A stretch of 64,000 bases of DNA from Pomphorhynchus laevis (lineage: Eukaryota > Acanthocephala > Palaeacanthocephala > Echinorhynchida > Pomphorhynchidae), in NCBI GenBank assembly GCA_012934845.2, contig WNNJ02000342.1, positions 62,001 through 126,000 on the forward strand, written 5' to 3'. Under the pieces are notes generated by a model that saw nothing but the letters and a program-made list of their open reading frames with translations, had not been told where the DNA came from and did not search any database. Numbering within the stretch: position 1 is the stretch's first letter; every line of letters begins with the position of its first letter. The translations under genes were made by a program, and so were the position numbers. This document shows positions 51,302-60,063 of this stretch, in pieces.

Positions 51302-52680
51302 ATGGCAAAGAGAAAGCTAACTAAAAATGTCGGCCAGCAACTCAAGTCCGTCAAGGAAGCTTACATCGAAAAGCAAATTGGATGCGACAACAAGAACTGC
51401 AATGTTTAGACTCACATTGCCATTCCTTTCACTGACGAGGACAACGTTTCAAATCGGAATTTCCTCTGCGGCTTCTGTTGTGCTGCCATCGTAGGTAAGC
51501 TAATTAAGAATGACCACTCAAACCGTGGAGACGTTCTGAACGCTAACAAAACAGATTTGTGCTCAAAATATAAACTTGATGATATCTCTCAGTCGACTCA
51601 GACCGCTGTTATACATGGAACATCAACAAACGACAACATATCTTCCAATCTATCGTCGTCATCCGTTTGCTTACTAACTCCTTCGTCATCTATGAAACCC
51701 GTTCTTGAAACTTCTCTCACACACACTCCTCCTTAAACTATGGATACAACTTCCCTTAATCTTCATCATCCTAACAATGCAAACAGTAAAGGCCTTCATC
51801 TCGTACCTCATTTTTCCTATTCATCTTCACATCGAAATACATCTCATACTTCTTTCTTCTCTTCACGTACTCCTTACTCTACTTCTACCGTATCACTTCT
51901 CAATAATTTACATCCTTCTGTTAAAATTATATCCAGTAACATCATTGTTCAACCAATTCAACAATCCACTTCTGTCACACATGCTCCAACCGTATCACCT
52001 ATCAATAATTTTCATCCTTCCGTCAAAATCATCTCCAGTAACATCTCCGATCAACCGATTCAACACTCCACTCTTGTCACACATGCTCCAAACTATCTTA
52101 AATCTTCACTTAGCACCCCTGTCATTCCCACGTTTATCTGCTCTTCTGCCTCTACTACTACCAGGTCTGTCCGTCCACCACTACGTAATCGTTTTCCTTC
52201 GCGCGATCGATGCATTATCATATCTAATTTAAAGGTTTCCGAATCTGCTTCTCCTCAATGTCGCCTCGATGATGACGTATCTGCTTTCAGGTCTATCCTA
52301 GCAACCATTTTCCTGATAATAATCCATCCCTCTTCAATAATATCGCTCCTGTATCTTTGATCCGTTTAAACAAATCCACTAAATCCAATCATCTCAGTCC
52401 TCCACTCCTGAAAATCGTTTTCCAACATAGTTCACATGCATCCTTGGTACTTTCCCAAAGTTTTAAACTTCTTACCACTTCGTCTACTAGTCGTATCTTT
52501 CCTGACCGCTCCCCTTCTGATATTGCCCAGCTCAATTTAGCTTGCATTGAGAAACATCGACGTGAAACAAACGGCGAGTCATCCTTATCTATACGTCAAA
52601 TCAATGGAAATTTTCACGTTGTACACACAAGGCCAAAAATTCGATGGCGTCCCATCTCTCCCCCTTGTCTTCTTCGCTAG
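51302..52680 (+). pseudogene. ORF1 of LINE copy VII
   Basis: MAKRKLTKNV starts the frame. The PHD-like motif is CDNKNCNV, stop, THIA ... NFLCGFC. The stop is a TAG exactly where related ORF1s have Trp. A second in-frame stop lies near 51735. A Ser/Thr/Pro-rich middle and an RNA-binding-like part (SRDRCIIISNLKV, LLKIVFQHSSHAS) follow, with a frame change near 52360. The end overlaps ORF2 by 37 nt. Confidence 0.8.
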
Positions 52681-53770
52681 TCGATCTCGCTCCTAAGCAT
52701 ACTTTTCGTCTTAGTCTATTCAACACTCGCTCCATTCTTCATAAAGCTGATATGCTCCTTGATATCTTCGATCAATTATCTATCGATATTCTCTGTATAA
52801 CCGAATCCTGGCATTGTGACTCCGACGATCTTGCTATTCGTCGTCTATGTCGCTCTGGCTGTTCTTTAGTTAAATCAGCTCGTCCAATTGCCTCTCATAC
52901 ATCTACTGCTTCTAACCATGGTGGTATTGTTGCCATTGCTCGTCACCCAATGTCTTTACGTAAAATCAACGTTATCATCCGTTACACTTCGTTCGAATTA
53001 CTCATATGCAGATTATCAACGCCTTTCCCTCTGGAACTTGTGATTGTATACCGTCCAGGTTCAGTTGCCCTCTCACGTATCTCCTTTAACGACCTTGCAG
53101 ATCTTATGAGATCGCCCGGCTGACTCTGACTCTATCACTTTAACTAATCTTTTTTCTGATTTTAACTATAAATTACTTTCAACAAGCCCAACTCATATTC
53201 TCGGCGGTGCTCTCGACATCATTGCTGTCCCTATCTGCTTCAATGACTATACTTCCTTGTAAATTACAGATCCCGGTTTGTCCAATCATTTTCTTGTCAC
53301 TCTTACTCTTACTCGTCCCCATCCTCCTCCGCCTCTACCAATATCCACACCAAGTCGACCCTGGAAACTTCTCGATATCCCTATTCTCTGCACAGCCTTA
53401 CTCAATTCTTCACTCTTTTCACTTCCTCTTAACTATCTCTCTCCCGATGATCTCTGCATTCTGTTTGATTCTGAACTTATGTCTATCATCAATAAACTTC
53501 TGCCTAGTCGACTCCGACGCTCTCAGCGCTTGCGCCATGCTCCCTGGTTCGATTCTGACTGTAGTCTTTCTAAGCGTCGAAGCCGTCACTCTTTTCGTGT
53601 GTATAATCGATTTCTTAAACGTTCTCCCAACTCACTCCCTCCAAATCTCCGTGATTCCTACTTTTCTCTACGCCGTTCACATCTTATTCTTATACGTACT
53701 AAAAGTACTATCTTTTGGCGAAATCGTTTTGAGTCATCTTCCAACTCTAAATCTCATTAGAAAATCTTAA
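52644..53770 (+). pseudogene. ORF2 of LINE copy VII, endonuclease part
   Basis: SLFNTRSILHKADMLLDIF, ITESWHCDSDDL, NHGGIVAIAR, VIVYRPGS and a later APWFDSDCSLSKRRSRHSF are endonuclease and linker blocks of group 1. A frame change lies near 53120, where the GDFN block is lost. It stops at the copy VI insertion. Confidence 0.8.
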
Positions 53771-53778
53771 ACTCAATT

Positions 53779-53889
53779 ATTTAGCGTGCATTGAGAAACA
53801 ACGACGTGAAACAAACGGCGAGTCATCCTTATCTATACGTCAAATCAATGGAAATTTTAGTTTGAAATTCTAAGCTGCTAACAAATAAC
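53779..53889 (+). other. Filler at the 5' junction of nested LINE copy VI
   Basis: 53786-53858 repeats ORF1 sequence of copy VII (52545-52615; GCATTGAGAAACA.CGACG... CAAATCAATGGAAATTTT). It stands between the insertion site and the monomers of copy VI. Confidence 0.75.
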
Positions 53890-53894
53890 TATTT

Positions 53895-54200
53895 ACATTC
53901 CAGATCAATCCAGTTCCAGATCAATCCAGTTCCAGATCAATCCAGTTCCAGATCAATCCAGCAAATTTAACAGTTTTAACGCACAAGGACAACCATCGAC
54001 GCACTACGACAACCATCTACGACAACCATCTACGACAACCATCTACGACAACCATCTACGACAACCATCTACGACAACCATCTACGACAACCATCTACGA
54101 CAACCATCGACGACAACCATCGACGACAACCATCGACGACAACCATCAACGACAACCATCGACGACAACAATCGACGACAACCATCGACGACAACCATCG
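53895..54200 (+). repeat. Monomer arrays in the 5' UTR of LINE copy VI
   Basis: Four 16-bp units (AGTTCCAGATCAATCC, 53899-53961) are followed by about 15 units of a 13-mer (CTACGACAACCAT or CGACGACAACCAT, 53990-54200). The array runs right up to the ORF1 ATG at 54204. Confidence 0.9.
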
Positions 54201-54203
54201 TTT

Positions 54204-55229
54204 ATGGGTGGACGTAAGAAAACAACTAAGACCGACACCAACTATGGACAACAGCAAGTACAGTGCTCGATACACGATTACAGCGTCTGAACAACAATCA
54301 CCTGCGACAAGAATAAGGCTAAACAAGATTTCGTATGTGGTTTTTGTGCCAACAAACTAATATGCAACCTTTCCAATAAGCACATATCAACATCCAACAC
54401 GTCAACTCAAACTACCCCCGTCGTTTCTAATGTCCTTTCTCCACCCACCGACCCTGCCACCATATACACTTCCCATTCCATGTCATCTTCACTCCCAGAA
54501 ACCCCACGTCCCGTCTTTCCTGTCTTGTTTCTCAATAACTTGCATCCATCAATCAAAATCACCTCCACCAACCTACACTATCCTTCCACTCATAACCTTT
54601 CCTCACATCGCTTGCCACTCTCTTTATTATCATTATCCTCTATGTCTCCCGTCGTCAAACCAAATCCCTCCAAATCATCAACTGCCAGCTCTTCTATCGT
54701 GATCTCACCTATTCACGTCAGTCGTCCTCCTTTACGGAAGCGCTTTGCTTCTCGCGATCGTTGCGTCATTGTTACTAATATCACGCCTTCTAACTCCTTA
54801 TCTCCACAAGCACGTCTGGACCACGATGTTTCCGCCTTCAGATCCATCCTCTCGTCTATTGTTCCTGCGGATAAACCATCCTTTTTCAAGGACATTTCTC
54901 CTGTCGCATTCATCCGTATAAACAAATCTTCTCAATCTAATCCTTCCCAGCCCCCTCTCCTAAAAATTGTTTTCAAGCATCGCTCTCACGCGTCTTCGGT
55001 CCTCTCTCAACGATTCAAACTCATGTCATCTTCAACCACTCGAATTTTCCCCGATCGCGCCCCTTCCGAAATCGCTCAAATCTCTTCAGCCCGCATTGAA
55101 AAACGCCGTCGCGAGGAAAACGGCGAAACATCACTCGCCATCCGAAACATAGACGGAAATTTTCAAGTTGTCCACACCCGTCCAAAAATTCGATGGCGCT
55201 CCATCTCTCCTATGTGTCTTCTCCACTAG
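54204..55229 (+). CDS. ORF1 of LINE copy VI
   Basis: From ATG 54204 the frame is MGGRKKTTKTDTNY, then CSIHDYSV, a TGA at codon 29, TTITCDKN and FVCGFC (PHD-like zinc motif whose second Cys is Tyr here). It stays open to 55229. The next ATG is at 54480. A Ser/Pro/Thr-rich linker leads to the RNA-binding-like domain: SRDRCVIVTNITPS, RLDHDVSAFRSILSSI, LLKIVFKHRSHASSVLSQRF, and RRREENGETSLAIRNIDGNF. The TGA stands where the related proteins have Trp and is shared with copy V. ORF1 proteins of this type coat LINE RNA. Confidence 0.8.
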
Positions 55230-57949
55230 TCTCTTTCGCCACAGCACACGGTTTCCGCCTCGGTCTCCTTAACACTCTATCTATTCTCAATAAATCCGAT
55301 CTTATCCTCAACCTATTCACCAAGCAATCCATCGATCTCTTCTACCTCACCGAATCCTGGCACTCAGATTCCGACGACCTTTCCATTCGCCGTCTGCTCG
55401 CTGCCGGTTGCTCCATAGTCGAATCCGCCCGCCCCCTCAGCTCATGCCCTTCTAAATCCTCTAATCATGGCGGCATCGTCGCATTCGCGCGTCACCCAGC
55501 GTCTCTTCGCAAAATCAATCCCCCTTTCAGTCCTTGCTCTTTTGAATTGCTCACTTGTCGTTATTCTAACCCGATCACTCTAGATCTCGCCATTGTATAC
55601 CGTCCTGGTTCATCAGCTCCTACAGCCTTATTTTTTACCAAACTCGCTGACCTCCTTTCTCATTGTTCTTTGTCCTCAATCCCTTCACTCGTTCTAGGCG
55701 ACTTCAATATCCGCCTAGACCGCCCCTCTTCCACAGATTCCATCCGCTTCATCAACATTCTATCCAACTACAATTACAAACTAATCTCCACTGCCCCCAC
55801 ACATATACTTGGCGGGGCACTCGACATCATCGCTGTCCCCGATCATTTTGCTGCCCACACCTCACTGTCCATCTCTGATCCTGGTCTATCCGATCACTTT
55901 CTTATCACCCTTGATCTCGCTCGCAACCACACCCCTCCTCACACACCTACAATCCTACGTCGCCCTTGGAGAAATCTTGACCTCTCCCTTCTCCGCTCTG
56001 CCTTACTCAAATCGTCTCTATCATTACCCACAATAACATATTCATCTCCTCACGATCTCGCCTTTCTTTTCGACTCTGAACTCACATCCACTCTCGATAT
56101 TCTCTTGCCCTTCAAGTCTCACCCACACCGTCGCTTGCACCGTGCCCCATGGTTTGACATCCAATGCCTACTCTCAAAGCGTCGACTCCGCCATGCTTTT
56201 CGAGTCTATCACCGCTCTCTCAGACGCGATTTCCGCTCGATCACTCCGTCTTTCCGTGATTCCTATCTTGCTCTTCGCCGGTATCATCTCCACCTACTAC
56301 GTACCAAATGCAACTCCTTCTGGCAGCATAAAATCATCACTTCATTCAACTCTAAGACTCTCTGGCATACTTTTAACTCAATCCTGGCTCGTTCCTCTAC
56401 GCCTTGCAACATCAATGCTAATGATTATTCGTCATTTCTCCAGACTAAAGTATCCACGCTGCTCTCTCACACCCCGGTCTCCATCCTATCCCACTCTGCC
56501 CAGTCTACTCTCATCCTTCCGGAACTCTTTCATCTTCTCCCTGTCTCACCTACAGAAGTATCATCTGTCCTCATGTCCTTGCCCAACAAAACCTCACCTG
56601 CCGATCTCCTGCCTACCCACATATTAAAATCTATATGCTCATCGATATCCCCATTTCTCACAACCTTGTTTAACTCGTCCATCCGCAGTCGTATCTTCCC
56701 TTCACACTGGAAATCCGCAATCGTTCGTCCCCTCCTTAAGAAACAATCGCTCGACCCCTCCCTTCCTTCTAGCTATCGCCCCATTTCACTACTCCCTACT
56801 CTTTCTAAGCTCTTAGAACGCCTCATCTTAATACAAATCAACGCTTATCTCTCCTCATCCAATCTCTACCAACCTTTCAAATACGCTTTCCGCTCTAATC
56901 ACTCGACAGAAATCGCATGCATAAAAGTGTACAACGACTTACTCATTTCTCGAGACAAGGCTCTATATAGTGTTCTCATCTCCCTTGACCTCTCCTCCGC
57001 ATTCGACATTGTCGACCACTCCGTCCTCCTTTCTCGCCTTCGTTATGATTACGGCTTTTCTTCCTCCTCCGTAGCTTGGTTCGCCTCATATCTATCCGAC
57101 CGTTCCTTTCGCGTCTGTTCTAATTCATCATCCTCCCCTCCCATCCCTATTTTTTGCGGGGTTCCACAAGGTTCAGTCCTAGGTCCCCTGCTTTTCTCTC
57201 TTTTGCTTGGCGATCTCTCTCCATTTATCAAACCTTACTCCTTTAACGTCATGCAATACGCCGATGACATTCTAATCTATGCTCATGCACCCGCACATCG
57301 CATACACGATATCGGCATTTCTGCCTCCAACTGTCTTTCTTCTATCTACAAACGTCTCTCCAATCTCCATCTCGTTCTAAACGCCGGAAAGTCCAAAATA
57401 ATGTGGATCCTTCCCCGTAAACCAAGCATATCTCCTCCCATTGTATCTTTTGCCTCATCGATCATCCCTATAGTCCACAATCTCACTTTCTTAGGCTTCC
57501 ATTTCGATGATCACCTTTCCCTTAAACCCTTCGTCCGTGACAAGGTCCGCTCGTCTAACTTAATTCTTCGTGACATCCGCCGTATCCGCCCCCTTATCGA
57601 CTTCCGTTCTTGTATGTCTCTTCTTTCATCGCTTCTTTTCCCTAAAATCGATTACTGCCTTAGCCTTTTCGCCAATTCTCCAAAATCCATCATCCTACCC
57701 CTACAACGAATAATCAACACCGCCGTTCGAGTGCTCTTTCGTCTCCGTCGCTTCAGACCACACATCCACATATTTTGCCCAACTCTCCTGGCCCACCATC
57801 CACATCCGCATCAAACTCCGCCTTCTCGTTACTTTTCGTCTCATCGCTGTCGGCTCCCCATCGTTCATCAACCTTCCTTTCTTAGACGATATTCGTCCCA
57901 CCTCGCTATCGCTTCGTTCCTGTCATACCCTCTTACTCCACGTTCCTAA
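55193..57949 (+). CDS. ORF2 of LINE copy VI (endonuclease and reverse transcriptase)
   Basis: A 918-codon frame. APE-type endonuclease (residues about 10-240): LTESWHSDSDDL, NHGGIVAFARHP, AIVYRPGSS, LVLGDFNIRLD, THILGGALDIIAV and LSDHFLITLD. Linker APWFDIQCLLSKRRLRHAF. RT (about 430-800): SAIVRPLLKKQSLD, SYRPISLLPTLSKLLERL, LISLDLSSAFDIVDHSVLL, FCGVPQGSVLGPLLF and VMQYADDILIYAHAP. The final 50-odd residues are out of frame from about 57750, where the expected RLRRFDHTSTYF is lost; the right frame continues to a TGA at about 58088. The ATG lies inside the end of ORF1. Confidence 0.92.
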   Translation: MALHLSYVSSPLVSFATAHGFRLGLLNTLSILNKSDLILNLFTKQSIDLFYLTESWHSDSDDLSIRRLLAAGCSIVESARPLSSCPSKSSNHGGIVAFARHPASLRKINPPFSPCSFELLTCRYSNPITLDLAIVYRPGSSAPTALFFTKLADLLSHCSLSSIPSLVLGDFNIRLDRPSSTDSIRFINILSNYNYKLISTAPTHILGGALDIIAVPDHFAAHTSLSISDPGLSDHFLITLDLARNHTPPHTPTILRRPWRNLDLSLLRSALLKSSLSLPTITYSSPHDLAFLFDSELTSTLDILLPFKSHPHRRLHRAPWFDIQCLLSKRRLRHAFRVYHRSLRRDFRSITPSFRDSYLALRRYHLHLLRTKCNSFWQHKIITSFNSKTLWHTFNSILARSSTPCNINANDYSSFLQTKVSTLLSHTPVSILSHSAQSTLILPELFHLLPVSPTEVSSVLMSLPNKTSPADLLPTHILKSICSSISPFLTTLFNSSIRSRIFPSHWKSAIVRPLLKKQSLDPSLPSSYRPISLLPTLSKLLERLILIQINAYLSSSNLYQPFKYAFRSNHSTEIACIKVYNDLLISRDKALYSVLISLDLSSAFDIVDHSVLLSRLRYDYGFSSSSVAWFASYLSDRSFRVCSNSSSSPPIPIFCGVPQGSVLGPLLFSLLLGDLSPFIKPYSFNVMQYADDILIYAHAPAHRIHDIGISASNCLSSIYKRLSNLHLVLNAGKSKIMWILPRKPSISPPIVSFASSIIPIVHNLTFLGFHFDDHLSLKPFVRDKVRSSNLILRDIRRIRPLIDFRSCMSLLSSLLFPKIDYCLSLFANSPKSIILPLQRIINTAVRVLFRLRRFRPHIHIFCPTLLAHHPHPHQTPPSRYFSSHRCRLPIVHQPSFLRRYSSHLAIASFLSYPLTPRS

Positions 57950-58165
57950 TTACTCCAACAACTACGGTCTCCGATCCTTCCTCGTCGCCGCCTCACTCGC
58001 CTGGAATCAACTCCCTCTCGACGTCCGCCGCGCTCCCTCCTTTATCACATTCAAACACCTCCTCCATTCACACCTTCTCGACACCTGATTCACAGTTTTG
58101 TTTTGTTGTGGTCATGTAAGCATGCGCTGGCACGCATTTGTCACGTTAAAATAAATCCTTTTTTA

Positions 58166-59740
58166 ATTCTTTCACGATCATCTACTTCTTGTAATATAAA
58201 TCCTGATGAATTTTCTTCTTATCTACAAACTAAGCTATCTAATTTACTTTCCCTACTACCCGTAGCCCCCTTGTACCCACTCTTCTCTTTAAATACTTCC
58301 CTCCCAGAACTATTCCACCTTCTTCCCGTTTCGTCTGATGAAGTTTCTTCGGTTCTGCTGTCATTACCTAATAAAACCTCTCCTTCTGACCCAATTCCCA
58401 CTCACTTGCTTAAAAATATCTGCTCCTCTATCTCACCCTTCCTAATCACATTGTTCAACTCGTCCATCCGTAGCCGTACATTTCCTTCCATCTGGAAATG
58501 CGCCACTGTTCGTCCTCTCATCAAAAAGCAATCTCTCGACTCCTCACTACCATCTTCGTACCGTCCAATCTCACTTCTCCCAACCCTCTCTAAACTCCTT
58601 GAGCGTCTTGTTCTCAAGCAAGTTAATACATATCTCTTTTCCTCTAACTTGTTTCCTCCCTTCCAAGCCGCTTTTCGCTCTAATCACTCTACTGAAATTG
58701 CCTGTCTTAAAGTTTATAATGACTTACTCATCTCGCGCGATCATAAATTATGTAGTGTCATAGTTTCTCTTGATCTATCGTCTGCTTTTGACATCGTCGA
58801 TCACTCGATTCTTCTCCATCGCCTTCGTCATGATTATGGCTTCTCTTTACCCACTGTATCATGATTTTCTTCATATCTATCAAACCGTACATTTCGCGTC
58901 TATTCTAACTCTTCTCTCTCCCATCCTTCATCCATCCCGACCGGTGTTCCACAAGGCTCCGTATTAGACCCTATGCTTTTCTCTCTTCTTCTCGGTGACT
59001 TGTCTTCGATTTCTCATAAATTTAACTTCCATGTTATGCAATATGCTGATGGCATTCTCATCTATACTCACGCACCTGCTTATCGTATTCATGATCTTAG
59101 TGTTTCTGCATCCAACTGTCTTGTCTCAATTTCCAATCATCTTTCTTCCCTTCGCCTTTCTCTGAATCCTGATAAATCTAAAATTATGTGGATCCTACCT
59201 CGAAGCTTCGGCGTAGAACCTCCTTCCGTATCATTAAATTCTACAATTATTCCTATCGTTGATAATCTCGTTTTCCTAGGCTTTCATTTCGACAACCGAC
59301 TTTACTTAAACCTCTCGTTTTCCAACTCACCTAAATCCACTCTTCTTCCTCTACAACGCATCATCAACGCTGCCATCCGAGTTCTCCTCTGTCTTCGTCG
59401 TTTTGATCATACATCCCACTATCTTGTTTCTCTTCGATTGGCCTACCATTTATTGTCGTGTTCAAATTCGTCTTCTTATCATTGCTTTTCGCCTTATAAC
59501 TTCTCATACCCCTTCATTTCTCAACCTTCCTTTTCTCGACAATTCTCGTACTGTGTATTGTGCTCTGCGTTCCCGTAATTCACTTCTTTTACATGTTCTA
59601 ATCTACTCTACCTCTTTTGGCTTACGCTCCTTCGTTGTGGCTGCTCCTCTCTTGTGGAATCAACTGCCTATTCATATCCGCCAATCAACATCGATGCTGT
59701 GCTTCAAACGCCAAATCCAATTCCATTTCAACAATTAACT
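58166..59740 (+). pseudogene. ORF2 of LINE copy VII, RT part
   Basis: 58166-58864 holds ATVRPLIKKQSLDSSLPSSY, AAFRSNHSTEIACLKVYNDL and IVSLDLSSAFDIVDHSILL (motif A). 58973-59578 holds LLGDLSSIS and MQYADGILIYTHAP, in which the catalytic second Asp of YADD is Gly. 59403-59738 is the C-terminus. Three frames and the active-site change make it inactive. Confidence 0.85.
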
Positions 59741-59832
59741 AATTATCTGTGACTTTTGATGTTCTTTTTTTGTTTGTTAGTGGTCATGTAAGCGTGCATT
59801 TTGCACGCATTTGCCACGTTAAATAAATTATT

Positions 59833-60063
59833 ATATTATTATCTCATCTGATAGGTGATGGGCCGATCGCAATCCACAGATACATAACAGTAACAATGTA
59901 ACATATTTTTTGAGGCCTATTTGAGGGAACTCAAAATTGTGGCTGTTTAATAATATAACTTAAAAAAATTACTACAGGTCATAGCCATAAGGCTGTTTTG
60001 ACCGCTCACATAAAAAACAAATAAATACAAGAAAAAAATCAAAAAAATCGTTCAGTATATATA
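59833..60063 (-). mobile_element. 3' UTR of LINE copy VIII
   Basis: Non-coding. On the minus strand it holds GCCTTATGGC, a small hairpin, followed by an A+T-rich tail. It lies between the tail of copy VII and the ORF2 end of copy VIII. Confidence 0.5.

Larger units (their letters stand above)
53779..58165 (+). mobile_element. CR1-like LINE copy VI (group 1), nearly whole, nested in copy VII
   Basis: It contains 5' monomers, ORF1 (54204-55229), ORF2 (from 55193), the 3' UTR hairpin (58120-58135) and the tail. Only one stop in ORF1 and one frame change near the end of ORF2 (about 57750) are visible. It is the least damaged and probably youngest LINE in the window. Confidence 0.9.
50880..59832 (+). 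mobile_element. CR1-like LINE copy VII (group 1), split by nested copy VI
   Basis: The 5' UTR monomers, ORF1 (51302-52680) and the endonuclease part of ORF2 (52644-53770) lie left of the insertion. The rest of ORF2 resumes at 58166 (ILSRSSTSCNINPDEFSSYL) and runs to 59740. The 3' UTR hairpin (59792-59808) and tail end it at about 59832. Bridging the two halves gives a continuous order of domains, so copy VI (53779-58165) inserted into it, with AATT repeated at the junctions. Confidence 0.85.

Noticed and set aside
39321-54300. Alternative genetic code, because several ORF1 copies have TGA or TAG at a Trp position
   Set aside because: Both TGA and TAG occur, other LINE copies use TGG there, and the host ubc-1 gene uses standard codons and a TAA stop.
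54069-54326. Minus-strand protein with SSMVVVDGCRRWL repeats
   Set aside because: It is the reverse reading of the 13-bp monomer array in the LINE 5' UTR.
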